Source of the DNA: Evansella sp. LMS18
GTDB taxonomy: Bacteria; Bacillota; Bacilli; Bacillales; Salisediminibacteriaceae
Assembly (NCBI RefSeq): GCF_024362785.1
Contig: NZ_CP093301.1
Location: forward strand, 1,984,001-2,048,000
DNA: 64,000 bases
Direction: 5' to 3'
A program made the translations under genes and the position numbers. Shown piece after piece: positions 38,013 to 48,784 of this stretch (the stretch's first letter is position 1; every line of letters starts with the position of its first letter). A model generated the notes under the pieces. The model saw only the letters and a program-made list of their open reading frames with translations. It made no database searches and was not told the origin of the DNA.

Positions 38013-38771
38013 ATGGGTAAAGCGGATGACGTGATGGATATCTGTCTGCTGGCCGGTGAAATAATGTTAAAATACGGCGCAGAAACTTACCGTGTCGAGG
38101 AAACACTGGAGAGGATGGCTAAGGCTGCGTCTTTTACAAATGTACATTGCTTTGCCACAACTACAGGAATTTTTCTGTCTTTTGAAGAAAAGAAGGAGAA
38201 AGAGGATCTGATGCAAATGGTCCGTATTGACGACAGGATGCAGGATTTGAATAAAGTGACTGATGTAAACCAGGTGTCAAGGGAATTTGTTGCCGGTGAG
38301 ATAACGACAGAGGAAGCCCATGAAAAACTTATAAGTATTGCCAAAGCTCCTATGCAATATCCTCTGTGGCTGATCCACCTGGCGGCAGGATTTGCCGGGA
38401 GCGGTTTTTCCTATCTGTTCGGCGGTGGCTGGTTTGATCTGATTCCTGCATTTATTGCAGCTGTCATCTCCAGTGTGGTAGTTGTTGAGTTTGAGAGATA
38501 TTTAAAAGTCCGTTTTGCAGGGGAATTTGCAGCTGCCTTTTGTGGGGGGACAGCAGCAATATTACTCGTTTATGCCGGGCTGGGAAATAATGTGGACCAG
38601 ATAATTATCGGTTCTTTAATGCCTCTTGTCCCGGGTGTTCCTTTGACAAATGCTGTCAGGGATCTTATGTCAGGTGATCTACTGGCAGGAGTCAGCCGTG
38701 GTGCAGAAGCGCTTCTTACCTCTTTATCAATTGCAAGCGGCATTGCTTTAACTATTTCTATTTTTATGTAG
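38013..38771 (+). CDS. ThrE-family exporter, large subunit type (YjjP-like)
   Basis: This 252-residue protein has an N-terminal soluble domain (about 1-115, with YGAETYRVEETLERM and HCFATTTGIFLSF) followed by five hydrophobic segments. This matches the ThrE_1/DUF1212 half of threonine/serine exporters; GSLMPLVPGVPLTNAVRDL is a family block. The substrate is inferred only from the family. It lies 18 bases before its partner half. The pair is not in this slot in B. subtilis. Confidence 0.85.
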   Translation: MGKADDVMDICLLAGEIMLKYGAETYRVEETLERMAKAASFTNVHCFATTTGIFLSFEEKKEKEDLMQMVRIDDRMQDLNKVTDVNQVSREFVAGEITTEEAHEKLISIAKAPMQYPLWLIHLAAGFAGSGFSYLFGGGWFDLIPAFIAAVISSVVVVEFERYLKVRFAGEFAAAFCGGTAAILLVYAGLGNNVDQIIIGSLMPLVPGVPLTNAVRDLMSGDLLAGVSRGAEALLTSLSIASGIALTISIFM

Positions 38772-38789
38772 AGGAAGGGAGTGTTCCCT

Positions 38790-39239
38790 ATGCATTTCAT
38801 AGCTGAACTGCTGATCACTTTTGCTGCTACTGTTGGTTTCGGGATTATTTTCAATGTGCCGAAAAGAGCTTTAATAATTGGCGGTGCGATTGGAATGTGC
38901 ACCTGGGCTGTATTATCAGCAGGGCTGTTTTCTGGTATGTCGCATGTGTTCTCAACGGCCCTCGCCTCACTCACAGCGGCAATCCTGTCCCACTTTATAG
39001 CTAAACGTATACGCATTCCGGTAACTGCGCTGGCGATTCCGGGCATCCTTCCCCTTGTGCCAGGGAGCAGAGCCTACTTTACAATGCTTGCTTTTGTAGA
39101 AGGAAACTACATAGAAGGACTGGAGTTTGGAGTTGAAACGATGCTCCGGGCCGGGGCAATAGCCGCAGGTCTTACTTTTGCGCTTGCAATATTCTCATTT
39201 GGGAAGGGGATTGGCCACCGCTATGAACCAAACCGTTGA
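38790..39239 (+). CDS. ThrE-family exporter, small subunit type (YjjB-like)
   Basis: This 149-residue membrane protein has four to five hydrophobic segments and the block LAIPGILPLVPGSRAYFTML, matching the ThrE_2/DUF3815 half. Together with the preceding gene it would rebuild a full ThrE-type transporter from two chains. GAGGAAGGGAG precedes ATG 38790; a GTG at 38781 is less likely. Its 3' end overlaps tilS by 17 bases. Confidence 0.85.
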   Translation: MHFIAELLITFAATVGFGIIFNVPKRALIIGGAIGMCTWAVLSAGLFSGMSHVFSTALASLTAAILSHFIAKRIRIPVTALAIPGILPLVPGSRAYFTMLAFVEGNYIEGLEFGVETMLRAGAIAAGLTFALAIFSFGKGIGHRYEPNR

Positions 39240-40614
39240 ATCATTTATTACTTCGCACCGTCTGATAGATCCTGGGGATAAAATACTCGTGGCAGTCTCT
39301 GGTGGTCCTGACAGCATGGCCTTAATTCATTTTTTGTACAATCACTATCACCATGCATGTACAATTGCCGCTGCCCATGTGGAACACGGCCTGCGTGGTG
39401 GAGATTCACTGAAAGATATGGAGCTCGTCAGGGACTTTTGTGAAAATCTGCAGATTCCTTTTTACTGCTTTCAGCCTGATATTAAAACACTCAAACGGGA
39501 AGAGAAGCTTTCTACCCAGGAAGCAGCCCGGTTGGCAAGGTACCGCTGGTTTAAAAAGCTTATGGATGCAGAGGAAGCGGACAAGCTTGCACTGGCACAC
39601 CATGGTGATGACCAGATTGAGACGCTGCTCATGCGCCAGGTGAGAGGGAGCTACTTCGGGCTCCAGGGTATTCCTGTAAAACGGCCATTCGGGCGAGGGA
39701 TGATTATCAGGCCCTTTCTCGGTACAGAAAAAAGTAGTATACTCAACTACTGTAAAGAGAACGACGTGTCTTATAATTTTGATAAAAGCAATGATTCTGA
39801 AGCATACCAGCGGAACCGGTTCCGAAAACATATCCTGCCTTTCATTAAAGAAGAAAACCCAAAAGCCCATGAAGCTTTCCAGCGTCAAAGCGAATGGTTT
39901 AAGGAAGAAAACGAATTTTTGCACGCTTTAGCAGAAGAGAAATTAAAGCAGGCAGTTTACCAATGGGGCAAAGAAGGAATTACTGTAAATATAAAGAGCT
40001 TTCTCGAAATACCAATCCCTTTACAAAGAAGGGCAGTTCATCTAATATTAAACTATCTTTCTCTTGAGGCGGCAAAGCTGGTGACAGCAAAGCATCTGGC
40101 TGACATTTTAATGTTGATGAATAAAGACAGCCCTGCGGGAACAACCCATTTACCAAAAGGGTTAATTGCAGTGAAGTCCTATAATCACATTGGATTTTCC
40201 TTTAACAGGACGGATGAGGATAATGGTTTTCCATCACAGGAAATACCAATTCCGGGCATGGTTCTGTTAAAAAAGGGAAAAATAATGGCATCCGTTGTCA
40301 AGAAACAGCACTTCAGGGCGGAGGGAAATATTTTTTTTCAGGCTGATTATGAAAAGGTGAGCACTCCGCTGATTGTCCGTTCACGACTGAATGGGGACAG
40401 GATTACTCCGCTTGGGATGGACGGCTCAAAAAAGCTGAAGGATCTATTCATTGACGAAAAAGTCCCGAGAGATGAACGGAATAACTGGCCGGTTATTACA
40501 GACAGTAAGGGAAATATCCTGTGGGTGCCTAAACTGAGGCGATCCTCGTTTGCACCGGTTAGTGAGCATACAGAAAGAATTTTATTGCTTGTCTATGATA
40601 TGGAAGATGATTAA
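39223..40614 (+). CDS. tilS: tRNA(Ile)-lysidine synthase
   Basis: TilS converts the wobble C of the AUA-reading tRNA-Ile to lysidine. The PP-loop SGGPDS lies at residues 26-31, followed by [10 protein letters not shown] and [16 protein letters not shown]. The C-terminal TilS domains extend to about residue 463. The frame opens at 39178, but the family start is near ATG 39223; AGGGG is 13 bases upstream, which is long, and overlap with the previous gene suggests coupling. tilS-hpt-ftsH order is conserved. Confidence 0.94.
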   Translation: MNQTVESFITSHRLIDPGDKILVAVSGGPDSMALIHFLYNHYHHACTIAAAHVEHGLRGGDSLKDMELVRDFCENLQIPFYCFQPDIKTLKREEKLSTQEAARLARYRWFKKLMDAEEADKLALAHHGDDQIETLLMRQVRGSYFGLQGIPVKRPFGRGMIIRPFLGTEKSSILNYCKENDVSYNFDKSNDSEAYQRNRFRKHILPFIKEENPKAHEAFQRQSEWFKEENEFLHALAEEKLKQAVYQWGKEGITVNIKSFLEIPIPLQRRAVHLILNYLSLEAAKLVTAKHLADILMLMNKDSPAGTTHLPKGLIAVKSYNHIGFSFNRTDEDNGFPSQEIPIPGMVLLKKGKIMASVVKKQHFRAEGNIFFQADYEKVSTPLIVRSRLNGDRITPLGMDGSKKLKDLFIDEKVPRDERNNWPVITDSKGNILWVPKLRRSSFAPVSEHTERILLLVYDMEDD

Positions 40615-40739
40615 GGATCTATTCGGTATACATAGAAAGTACCCTGGGGAAAATCCTCTTCCATATTAGGGATAAGACTTTCCCCACGTTAGTTAAAGGA
40701 GCCAGCTTTTATAATTTTAGGGAGGTTCAGTTACGTATC

Positions 40740-41279
40740 ATGAGAGATGACATTAAAGAAGTACTGATTTCAGAAGAGGAAATTCAGCAAAAGATCAAAG
40801 AATTAGGAAAGCAGCTTACAGAGGAATATGATGGACGTTTCCCTCTTGTAGTGGGAATTTTGAAAGGGTCCCTTCCATTCATGGGAGACCTTATCCAGCA
40901 GATTGACACACATATTGAATTTGATCTTATGGATGTTTCCAGTTATGGACATGAACTTGTTTCTTCCGGTGAAGTAAAAATTGTTAAAGACCTTAATACA
41001 TCTGTGGAAGGAAGAGATATTCTCATATTGGAGGATATCATAGACAGCGGCCAGACACTGGATTACCTCGTAAAACTATTTCATTACCGTAAAGCGAAGT
41101 CGGTTAAAATCGTTACACTTCTCGATAAGCCTGTCGGGAGAAAAGTAAATTTGAAACCTGACCTTGCAGGATTTGAAGTTCCTGATGAATTTGTTGTCGG
41201 ATACGGACTGGATTATAAAGAGCGATACAGAAACCTCCCGTTCGTTGGAATATTAAAGCCGGAAATATACAATAATTAA
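40740..41279 (+). CDS. hpt: Hypoxanthine phosphoribosyltransferase
   Basis: Hpt salvages hypoxanthine (and guanine) with PRPP; in bacilli it also associates with TilS and FtsH. The PRPP loop [14 protein letters not shown] lies near residues 97-110, with [12 protein letters not shown] upstream and a [19 protein letters not shown]-terminus. The 179-residue length is standard. GGGAGG is about 14 bases before ATG 40740, which is longer than ideal, but no better start is seen. Confidence 0.95.
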   Translation: MRDDIKEVLISEEEIQQKIKELGKQLTEEYDGRFPLVVGILKGSLPFMGDLIQQIDTHIEFDLMDVSSYGHELVSSGEVKIVKDLNTSVEGRDILILEDIIDSGQTLDYLVKLFHYRKAKSVKIVTLLDKPVGRKVNLKPDLAGFEVPDEFVVGYGLDYKERYRNLPFVGILKPEIYNN

Positions 41280-41425
41280 TATATTCTGTATTCTGTACTT
41301 CCGACACGAACATAAAAAGTGCGGTGTTATAGATAAAAGCAGCAAAGTGTATGTTAATTGTAGTGAGATATAATTATATGGTAACATTATCTAAGTGTGG
41401 AATTGACCGCGGGAGGAGGTAAAGG

Positions 41426-43459
41426 ATGAATCGAATTTTTCGTAATACGATATTTTATCTTTTAATTTTCTTGGTCATTGTGGGGATAGTCAGCATGTTT
41501 CAGGGCCCACAGGGACAGACTGAGGAAGTTAATTTCAATACATTCCAGGAGTACCTGGAAAATGAGGAAATTGAGTCTTTGACAATTCAGCCTACGCTGG
41601 ATGTTTATGAAGTGAGAGGGCAATTAGTCGGCAGGGAAGAAGAGGACGAGTTCTTCGTTGTTAATGTGCCTGATTTAGAACCTTTACTTGTTGAGGTAGT
41701 AGAGGCAAGTGCAGGTGGAACACCAATTGACCTTACATGGGAACAGGCGGATGAACCAAGTCCGTGGATCAGCGTATTTACTATGCTTATCCCATTTATC
41801 ATTATCTTTATTTTATTCTTCTTCCTGTTAAGCCAGTCACAGGGCGGCGGCAGCCGTGTAATGAACTTCGGCAAGAGTAAAGCGAAGCTCTACAGCGAAG
41901 ATAAGAAAAAAGCCCGCTTTAATGATGTGGCAGGAGCTGACGAAGAGAAACAGGAACTTGTTGAGGTTGTTGACTTCCTGAAAGACCCTCGTAAGTTCTC
42001 TGAAATAGGTGCGAGGATTCCTAAAGGGGTTCTTTTAGTTGGACCTCCTGGTACTGGTAAGACACTTCTCGCCCGTGCAGTTGCAGGGGAAGCGGGGGTG
42101 CCATTCTTCTCGATCAGTGGTTCCGATTTCGTTGAAATGTTCGTAGGTGTGGGTGCATCACGTGTCCGTGACCTGTTCGAAAATGCGAAGAAGAATGCAC
42201 CTTGTATTATATTTATAGATGAGATCGATGCAGTGGGACGCCGTCGTGGCGCTGGTCTTGGTGGAGGCCATGACGAACGTGAGCAAACGCTCAACCAGCT
42301 CCTTGTTGAAATGGACGGATTCGGTGTCAATGAAGGTATTATCCTGATTGCCGCGACAAACCGTGCGGATATTCTTGACCCGGCATTACTGCGTCCTGGA
42401 CGTTTTGACCGCCAGATCATGGTTGGACGCCCGGATGTTAACGGACGTGAGGAAGTGCTTAAAGTACACGCCCGTAACAAACCGCTTTCTGATGACGTTG
42501 ATTTGAAAACCATTGCTCAGCGTACACCAGGATTCTCTGGGGCTGATCTTGAGAACTTATTAAACGAGGCAGCGCTCGTTTCTGCCCGTGCTAATAAAAA
42601 GAAAATTGACATGGAAGCCGTGGAGGAAGCAATCGACCGTACGATTGCGGGACCATCCAAGAAGAGCCGTGTCATTTCCGAGAAAGAGAAAAACATCGTC
42701 GCGCATCATGAGGCAGGACATACAGTGGTGGGTGTTAAACTGGAAAGCGCGGATATGGTCCACAAAGTAACAATCGTACCAAGAGGGCAGGCCGGCGGTT
42801 ACGCTATGATGCTGCCGAAAGAAGATCGTTACTTTATGACTAAGCCGGAGCTTCTCGATAAGATTGTCGGCCTTCTTGGCGGACGTGTAGCTGAGGAAAT
42901 TATTTTCGGTGAAGTAAGTACTGGTGCACACAATGACTTCCAGCGTGCAACAGGAATAGCCCGCAAAATGGTGATGGAATTTGGAATGAGCGATAAGCTT
43001 GGTCCTGTACAGTTCGGCAACACGCAGGGAGAAGTCTTCCTTGGACGTGACATCAACAGTGAGCAGAACTACAGTGATGCTATCGCACATGAGATTGACC
43101 TTGAAGTTCAGCGAATCCTTAAGGAATCCTATGAACGTTGCCGCCAGATCCTTATGGAAAATAAGGAAAGCCTTGAATTAGTGGCTGAAATGCTCCTTGA
43201 GTATGAAACTCTCGATGCGGAGCAGATTAACTCACTGATCAACGAAGGGAAACTTCCGGATGACCACCATATGACAAGGAAGATCAATGGTGAGAAAGAA
43301 GGAGGGGCTGAGGAAGGCGACGTAAAAGTTAACATTCAGAGCAAGCAGGATGATAACAGAGATGCTGACCCGGCAACAGAGTCTGATTCAAATGAACAGA
43401 CGTCTGACCCAGGGGATAACGATAACAATACAGAAGACAATAATAAAAAAGATCAATAG
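41426..43459 (+). CDS. ftsH: ATP-dependent zinc metalloprotease FtsH
   Basis: FtsH degrades membrane and regulatory proteins, including Spo0A-pathway factors in bacilli. It has 677 residues: membrane segments at about 8-25 and 114-136, AAA domain with Walker A GPPGTGKT at 206-213 and Walker B IIFIDEID at 261-268, and the zinc site HEAGH at 428-432. The last 60 or so residues are a very acidic Asp/Glu/Asn-rich tail. GGGAGGAGG precedes the ATG and a strong terminator follows. Confidence 0.97.
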   Translation: MNRIFRNTIFYLLIFLVIVGIVSMFQGPQGQTEEVNFNTFQEYLENEEIESLTIQPTLDVYEVRGQLVGREEEDEFFVVNVPDLEPLLVEVVEASAGGTPIDLTWEQADEPSPWISVFTMLIPFIIIFILFFFLLSQSQGGGSRVMNFGKSKAKLYSEDKKKARFNDVAGADEEKQELVEVVDFLKDPRKFSEIGARIPKGVLLVGPPGTGKTLLARAVAGEAGVPFFSISGSDFVEMFVGVGASRVRDLFENAKKNAPCIIFIDEIDAVGRRRGAGLGGGHDEREQTLNQLLVEMDGFGVNEGIILIAATNRADILDPALLRPGRFDRQIMVGRPDVNGREEVLKVHARNKPLSDDVDLKTIAQRTPGFSGADLENLLNEAALVSARANKKKIDMEAVEEAIDRTIAGPSKKSRVISEKEKNIVAHHEAGHTVVGVKLESADMVHKVTIVPRGQAGGYAMMLPKEDRYFMTKPELLDKIVGLLGGRVAEEIIFGEVSTGAHNDFQRATGIARKMVMEFGMSDKLGPVQFGNTQGEVFLGRDINSEQNYSDAIAHEIDLEVQRILKESYERCRQILMENKESLELVAEMLLEYETLDAEQINSLINEGKLPDDHHMTRKINGEKEGGAEEGDVKVNIQSKQDDNRDADPATESDSNEQTSDPGDNDNNTEDNNKKDQ

Positions 43460-43464
43460 TAACC

Positions 43465-43494
43465 AAAGGGTGTCTTTTTAGACACCCTTTTTTT
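43465..43494 (+). terminator. Terminator after ftsH
   Basis: A perfect 11-bp stem AAAGGGTGTCT/AGACACCCTTT with TTTT loop and following T run. Confidence 0.92.
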
Positions 43495-43538
43495 CACCTG
43501 AAAATAATTACACAGCCATGGATGGATGGTGGTAAAAA

Positions 43539-44318
43539 ATGATACTTGTGCTGGATGTGGGGAATACAAACATTGTCTTAGGGGTATATGAAAAAGATAA
43601 TTTAAAATTCCACTGGCGTATAGGTACGGATGCTTCTATTACAGAAGACCAGTATGCCATGCTTATTAAGGATTTGTTTACTCATGAAGGGCTGGAGCTA
43701 AAATATATCGAAGGAGTTATTATCTCCTCAGTAGTTCCGCCTATTATGTATTCTCTGCAGCTAATGTGTAAAAAATATTTTGACGTGACTCCGATGGTTA
43801 TCGGTCCAGGTATTAAAACCGGCCTTAATATAAAATATGAAAACCCGAGAGAAGTAGGGGCCGACCGGATTGTTAATGCCGTAGCTGGTATCCGTTTATA
43901 CGGAAGCCCGCTAATCATAGTGGATTTTGGCACAGCCACAACATATTGTTTTATTGATGAGAATAAACAATACCTTGGAGGCGCGATCGCACCTGGTATC
44001 CGGATATCGACAGAAGCTTTGTATAGTAAAGCTTCCAAACTTCCAAGGATAGAAATAACAAACCCAGGAAATATTATCGGCAAAAATACAGTACATGCTA
44101 TGCAGGCAGGAATAGTATATGGATATGTAGGACAGGTGGAAGGTATAGTCAAAAAGATGAAGCTTCAGGCTAAGACGGAACCAAAAGTAATTGCTACAGG
44201 GGGATTAGCCGAATTAATTGCCAATGAATCTGAAGTTATTGACATAGTTGATCCTTTTTTAACATTAAATGGCCTCCGGATGATTTATGAGAAGAATAAA
44301 GATAGCCAGGGAAAATAA
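43539..44318 (+). CDS. coaX: Type III pantothenate kinase
   Basis: CoaX performs the first step of coenzyme A synthesis, phosphorylating pantothenate. The ASKHA fold is shown by [18 protein letters not shown] at the start, [11 protein letters not shown], and [11 protein letters not shown]. The 259-residue length matches the family. GGATGGTGG precedes the ATG. coaX-hslO-cysK follows the bacillus map. No resistance to feedback or cofactor needs can be judged from sequence. Confidence 0.95.
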   Translation: MILVLDVGNTNIVLGVYEKDNLKFHWRIGTDASITEDQYAMLIKDLFTHEGLELKYIEGVIISSVVPPIMYSLQLMCKKYFDVTPMVIGPGIKTGLNIKYENPREVGADRIVNAVAGIRLYGSPLIIVDFGTATTYCFIDENKQYLGGAIAPGIRISTEALYSKASKLPRIEITNPGNIIGKNTVHAMQAGIVYGYVGQVEGIVKKMKLQAKTEPKVIATGGLAELIANESEVIDIVDPFLTLNGLRMIYEKNKDSQGK

Positions 44319-44395
44319 ATAACTTAACTAAAGATATAAAACAGCAAGAGGGATTGACCTTAATTAGTGCAGAAAGAAAAAGGAGAGTGTGTTAA

Positions 44396-45280
44396 ATGTC
44401 AGACTACTTAGTAAAAGCACTTGCATATGATGGAACTGTCCGGGCATATGCAATCAGATCAACTGCGATGGTGCAGGAAGCTGCCAACCGCCATGAAACG
44501 TGGCGCACCGTAACTGCGGCATTAGGGAGAGCGCTGTCTGCAGGGACGATGATGGGAGCCATGTTAAAAGGAGACGAGAAATTAACGATAAAAATAGAAG
44601 GAAACGGACCTGCAAGTCCTATTGTCATTGATGCAAATGCAAGGGGTGAAGCAAGAGGGTATGTTTCTAATGCGCAGGTAGATCCGGAAAGGAAGGCTAG
44701 TGGGAAGCTTAATGTTTCAGAAGCAGTAGGGACTGCCGGCTCACTGTCTGTCGTTAAGGACCTTGGCATGAGAGATAATTTCACAGGAAGTGTGCCTCTC
44801 GTTTCGGGGGAGATTGCTGAAGACTTTACTTACTACTTTGCTACTTCAGAGCAGACGCCATCTTCTGTAGGGCTTGGAGTAGTTGTAGGTAAAGACGAAG
44901 TGGTGGAAGGCGCAGGAGGATTCATTATCCAGCTTATGCCAGGCGCTTCCGACGAAACCATTGAGAAAATAGAAAAAAACCTGGGCAATATGAAGCCGAT
45001 CTCCCAGTTAGTGCAGGAAGGGCTGACACCTGAGGAGATACTGGAGACAATTCTCGGTGATGGGAAGGTTAAAGTTATCGACCAGATGGGCGTGCTCTTT
45101 CAGTGCCGCTGTTCCAGGGAAAGAATTAGCAATGCTATCATGAGTCTCGATAAAACTGAGATTATTGCAATGATTGAGGAAGACGGAGGTGCGGAAACGA
45201 CGTGCCACTTCTGTAATAAAACGTATAATTTTTCAAAAGAAGATCTGCAGTCCATAATGGAGGAGAAGGATCAGCAGTAA
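44396..45280 (+). CDS. hslO: Hsp33 redox-regulated chaperone
   Basis: Hsp33 is activated by oxidative unfolding and protects proteins from aggregation. The zinc switch at the C-terminus has CxC (C237, C239) and CxxC (C270, C273) as in the family, and the N-terminal start reads [20 protein letters not shown]. The 294-residue length is normal. AAAGGAGAG precedes the ATG. In B. subtilis yacD lies next; here cysK follows directly. Confidence 0.96.
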   Translation: MSDYLVKALAYDGTVRAYAIRSTAMVQEAANRHETWRTVTAALGRALSAGTMMGAMLKGDEKLTIKIEGNGPASPIVIDANARGEARGYVSNAQVDPERKASGKLNVSEAVGTAGSLSVVKDLGMRDNFTGSVPLVSGEIAEDFTYYFATSEQTPSSVGLGVVVGKDEVVEGAGGFIIQLMPGASDETIEKIEKNLGNMKPISQLVQEGLTPEEILETILGDGKVKVIDQMGVLFQCRCSRERISNAIMSLDKTEIIAMIEEDGGAETTCHFCNKTYNFSKEDLQSIMEEKDQQ

Positions 45281-45305
45281 CAGGTGATAACTGGAAATCT
45301 AATTA

Positions 45306-45335
45306 TTGACGTCTGTAACACTGTTTTGCTACTAT
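45306..45335 (+). promoter_or_regulatory. cysK promoter
   Basis: TTGACG (45306-45311) and TACTAT (45330-45335) with an 18-base spacer. A palindromic operator candidate sits just downstream. Confidence 0.65.
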
Positions 45336-45343
45336 AAAGACAA

Positions 45344-45370
45344 TAAAACCAATAAACCTACTTGGTTTTA
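45344..45370 (+). promoter_or_regulatory. Palindromic operator candidate at the cysK start
   Basis: TAAAACCAA (45344-45352) and its exact complement TTGGTTTTA (45362-45370) are separated by nine bases. The palindrome spans the predicted transcription start and ends at the AAGGAGG site. CymR is the known cysteine-metabolism repressor in bacilli, but the motif was not verified. Confidence 0.6.
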
Positions 45371-45385
45371 AAGGAGGAAAAAATA

Positions 45386-46315
45386 ATGGCAAAAGTGGTT
45401 AATTCGATTACTGAACTCATTGGGGATACACCATTAGTAAAACTCCAGCGTCTTGTAACAGAAGAGCATGCAGATGTATATTTAAAGCTTGAATTCATGA
45501 ATCCAGGCAGCAGCGTGAAGGACCGTATAGCAATTTCCATGATTGAAGATGCCGAGGAAAAGGGGCTCCTTAAAGAGGGAGATACAATTGTTGAACCTAC
45601 AAGTGGTAACACAGGAATAGGTCTTGCAATGGTTGCTGCGGCTAAAGGATATAAAACACTTCTCGTTATGCCGGAAACGATGAGCCTTGAAAGAAGGAAT
45701 CTTCTGCGGGCATACGGTGCTGAACTGGTTCTGACGCCTGGCCCTGAAGGTATGGGCGGGGCAATCCGTAAAGCAAACGAAATCAGAGAAGAACATGGCT
45801 ATTTCATGCCGCAGCAGTTTGAAAATGAGGCAAATGTGAAAATCCACAGGGAGACAACTGCTAAGGAGCTTCTTGATCAGGTAGGTGGCCAGCTTGATGC
45901 ATTTGTTTCAGGAATCGGTACAGGAGGAACAATCACAGGAGCAGGCGAAGTTTTGAAAAAGACATTCCCTGATCTTAAAGTAATTGCCGTCGAACCGAAA
46001 GATTCCCCGGTGTTATCCGGAGGTAAGCCAGGTCCCCACAAAATTCAGGGGATTGGAGCAGGCTTTGTCCCGGGAATTCTTAATACGGATATATATGATG
46101 AAGTAATGACTGTAACAGCGGATCAGGCGTTTGAATATGCAAGAAAAGCCGCCAGGGAAGAAGGTATTCTTGGAGGAATCTCATCTGGTGCCGCCATTTA
46201 CAGTGCGCTTGAAGTCGCTAAAAAACTAGGTAAGGGAAAGAAAGTAGTAGCTGTAATTCCTAGTAACGGCGAGCGTTATTTAAGCACTCCTTTATACCAA
46301 TTTGAAGAAGAATAA
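45386..46315 (+). CDS. cysK: Cysteine synthase A (O-acetylserine thiol-lyase)
   Basis: CysK uses pyridoxal phosphate to make cysteine from O-acetylserine and sulfide. The PLP lysine is K45 in SSVKDRIA. The asparagine loop [12 protein letters not shown] and the phosphate loop [10 protein letters not shown] are visible. The 309-residue length is standard. The frame opens at 45362, but AAGGAGG points to ATG 45386. It stands alone with its own promoter and terminator. Confidence 0.96.
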   Translation: MAKVVNSITELIGDTPLVKLQRLVTEEHADVYLKLEFMNPGSSVKDRIAISMIEDAEEKGLLKEGDTIVEPTSGNTGIGLAMVAAAKGYKTLLVMPETMSLERRNLLRAYGAELVLTPGPEGMGGAIRKANEIREEHGYFMPQQFENEANVKIHRETTAKELLDQVGGQLDAFVSGIGTGGTITGAGEVLKKTFPDLKVIAVEPKDSPVLSGGKPGPHKIQGIGAGFVPGILNTDIYDEVMTVTADQAFEYARKAAREEGILGGISSGAAIYSALEVAKKLGKGKKVVAVIPSNGERYLSTPLYQFEEE

Positions 46316-46326
46316 ATAAACATTAA

Positions 46327-46350
46327 GGCCGGCATATGCCGGTCTTTTTT
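46327..46350 (+). terminator. Terminator after cysK
   Basis: GGCCGGC/GCCGGTC (one wobble) with ATAT loop, then six T. Confidence 0.88.
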
Positions 46351-46638
46351 ATAAAAAAATAAGGAAGTATAAATTTCAAAGATAATTGTCCAGTTTAAGC
46401 CGTGAGCATGGATGACCTCTGCTGAAGCACCTCAAAGTACTTCATGCAGAGGAAAAGCAGCTATTTAAATATGCTCTGGGCCGAATCCCTCATTCAAAGG
46501 ATAAATTGAGGCTTATTCAGGAATTGAATCGGTTGAATAACACCCAGTCCAACGAGCATATGCATCTCACAATACTACTACAACACCGTATATACATTAT
46601 CCTATAGGAAAGTTTGTTCCGCCCGGCATAGGGAAACA
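46351..46638. other. Unassigned DNA between cysK and the pabB promoter
   Basis: No start-bearing gene is supported. A frame without a start codon runs from 46416 to about 46600 with a protein-like helical composition (LKHLKVLHAEEKQLFKYAL). The same stretch contains an inverted repeat, CCTCTGCTGAAG at 46416-46427 against CTTCATGCAGAGG at 46440-46452 (one bulged base). It may be a decayed gene. Confidence 0.45.
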
Positions 46639-46667
46639 TTGCACGCTTGCAGCCCCGCGATTATAAT
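46639..46667 (+). promoter_or_regulatory. Sigma A promoter of the folate operon
   Basis: TTGCAC (46639-46644), 17 bases, TATAAT (46662-46667). The leader to pabB is about 35 bases. Confidence 0.82.
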
Positions 46668-46706
46668 TAGGTAAGAAAAACAGGATGGCCATGTAAAGGA
46701 CGTGCA

Positions 46707-48191
46707 TTGAAAATGGGTAATACTAAATACGTTACTGTTGGTTATAAAAGACCATTAAAGGAGATTACTTCCGATTGGTTTGATACTTATATATTTTTAT
46801 CTCAAAAAGAATCCCATCATGTGCTGCTGGAGAGTGGAAGGGGCGGCCGGTACTCTATTATCGGACTTCATCCATGGGCAGTGATTAATGGGAAAGACGG
46901 TGAATTTTCTGTTCAGACGAAGAAGGGGACAGAGACGAAAACAGGTCCACTTCTGGAATTGTTAAGAGGCTGGCTTCAGAAGCATACAGCGGAGAAAAAT
47001 GAGCAGCTTCCTGATTTTCAGGGAGGAATCATCGGGCAGTTAAGCTATGATATCGTTAGAGAAATAGAAAAACTGCCTACTCGAAGCCAGGATGATCTTG
47101 AGACCCCCGACATGTATTTTATGGCGTTTAATCAATTTGTTGTTATCGACCATCAGGAAGAGAATATATGGTTTATTGCAGTTTGTGAAAAGACGGCGGA
47201 GGAAAACGCCTTAAAAAGTTTGTGTGAGCTGGAGGCGGAATGGAAGACAAACGGTGCGGAGGAAAGCGATCCGAACAGGTCCCCTTTTAAGGCTTTTAGC
47301 ACCACGGTGGAAGAAACTGGCCCAGCCTTCTCTTTTCCTGAAGAGTCATTCAGAAAAGCCGTCGAGCGCACAAAGGAATATATAGCAGCGGGTGATTCTT
47401 TTCAGGTTAATCTGTCTGTGAGAGAAACGAGAGCGCTGAAGACGCCGCCTCTTCACATATACAGCTGTTTAAGGAGAATAAACCCATCTCCATACATGGG
47501 GTACCTCCATACACCGGAGTTCCAATATGTGAGCGCATCACCAGAACTGCTCGTTAAAGTAAAAAATGACGAAGTTAGTACACGGCCGATAGCGGGGACA
47601 AGGTCCAGAGGGAAAAATGAAGCGGAAGATCGAGCTCTTGCCGATACACTTATCAATAATGAAAAAGAACGCGCAGAACATGTAATGCTTGTTGACCTGG
47701 AGCGGAATGATATAGGCAGGGTTTGCCAGTATGGTACGGTGGAAGTTAACGAGCTGATGGTCATTGAAAAATACTCACACGTCATGCATATCGTGTCTAA
47801 TGTAAGAGGGAAAAAAGCGGAAGGGCATGACACCATTGACGTTGTGGAAGCGACTTTTCCAGGAGGCACTATTACTGGAGCGCCAAAAGTAAGGACAATG
47901 GAAATCATTGAAGAGCTCGAACCGGTCAGAAGAGGGATTTACACAGGATCCACTGGCTGGATAGGATATAATGGAGATATGGAGCTGAATATCACTATCC
48001 GCACTATGATAGCGAAAAATGGACAGGCCCATGTGCAGGCCGGGGCAGGAATCGTTATTGATTCAGACCCGGGAGCAGAGTTTAAAGAGTGCCTGAAGAA
48101 AGCGAAGGCATTGTGGAAAGCTAAAGAGTTGAGCGAAGAAGAGTTGAAATTTGAGTCAGGCGAGCAGGAGCCGAGGGAGGAAAAAATATGA
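46707..48191 (+). CDS. pabB: Aminodeoxychorismate synthase component I
   Basis: PabB makes 4-amino-4-deoxychorismate from chorismate with ammonia from PabA. The chorismate-binding C-terminal part is clear: [58 protein letters not shown] favour TTG 46707 because AAAGGA lies 7 bases upstream; the in-frame ATG at 46713 is also possible. The product is about 494 residues. Its stop overlaps the pabA start (ATGA), and its 3' end carries GAG repeats. Confidence 0.93.
   Translation: MKMGNTKYVTVGYKRPLKEITSDWFDTYIFLSQKESHHVLLESGRGGRYSIIGLHPWAVINGKDGEFSVQTKKGTETKTGPLLELLRGWLQKHTAEKNEQLPDFQGGIIGQLSYDIVREIEKLPTRSQDDLETPDMYFMAFNQFVVIDHQEENIWFIAVCEKTAEENALKSLCELEAEWKTNGAEESDPNRSPFKAFSTTVEETGPAFSFPEESFRKAVERTKEYIAAGDSFQVNLSVRETRALKTPPLHIYSCLRRINPSPYMGYLHTPEFQYVSASPELLVKVKNDEVSTRPIAGTRSRGKNEAEDRALADTLINNEKERAEHVMLVDLERNDIGRVCQYGTVEVNELMVIEKYSHVMHIVSNVRGKKAEGHDTIDVVEATFPGGTITGAPKVRTMEIIEELEPVRRGIYTGSTGWIGYNGDMELNITIRTMIAKNGQAHVQAGAGIVIDSDPGAEFKECLKKAKALWKAKELSEEELKFESGEQEPREEKI
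48126..48179 (+). promoter_or_regulatory. TRAP-like GAG repeat cluster before pabA
   Basis: Eight GAG triplets start at 48126, 48131, 48141, 48153, 48162, 48168, 48173 and 48177, mostly near a 5-base period, with an AAG filling 48136. They run into the GGGAGG site of pabA. In B. subtilis TRAP binds such repeats at pabA (trpG) to block translation. Glu codons of PabB could also explain part of it. Confidence 0.4.
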
Positions 48192-48784
48192 TTTTAATGA
48201 TTGATAATTATGATTCGTTTACTTATAATCTCGTCCAGTATCTTGGAGAGATGGGTGAGGAGCTAATAGTTAAGCGGAATGACCAGATTACTATTGAGGA
48301 AATTGAAGCGTTGAATCCAAAATTTATTATGGTTTCGCCGGGACCATGTACACCGAATGAGGCAGGAATCAGTCTTGAAGTGATTGAACATTTTGCCGGC
48401 AGGATTCCAATACTCGGTGTGTGTCTAGGCCATCAGTCTATTGCACAGGTTTTCGGTGGTGATGTTGTCAGAGCGGAACGGCTTATGCACGGCAAAACAT
48501 CAGAAATACACCATGACGGGAAAACCGTGTTTGCGAACGTGGATCAACCCTTTACTGCAACGAGATACCATTCCCTTATTGTAAAAAGAGAGACGCTGCC
48601 GGACTGCTTCGATATCTCTGCAGAAACAGAGGAAGGAGAAATTATGGCAATCAGGCACAGGACACTTCCTGTAGAAGGGCTGCAATTTCATCCGGAATCG
48701 ATTATGACGGGAACAGGCAAACTGCTGCTTAGAAATTTCATTGATTTTTACAAGGAGTTTGAAACGCAATGTTCCTCTACCTGA
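48188..48784 (+). CDS. pabA: Glutamine amidotransferase for anthranilate/aminodeoxychorismate synthase (TrpG/PabA)
   Basis: This class I glutamine amidotransferase supplies ammonia for aminodeoxychorismate; in bacilli the same protein also serves anthranilate synthase. The start [19 protein letters not shown] is typical, the nucleophile is in GVCLGHQSI, and the His-Glu pair is in GLQFHPESI. It has 198 residues. ATG 48188 overlaps the pabB stop, and the 3' end overlaps pabC by 16 bases. Confidence 0.95.
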   Translation: MILMIDNYDSFTYNLVQYLGEMGEELIVKRNDQITIEEIEALNPKFIMVSPGPCTPNEAGISLEVIEHFAGRIPILGVCLGHQSIAQVFGGDVVRAERLMHGKTSEIHHDGKTVFANVDQPFTATRYHSLIVKRETLPDCFDISAETEEGEIMAIRHRTLPVEGLQFHPESIMTGTGKLLLRNFIDFYKEFETQCSST

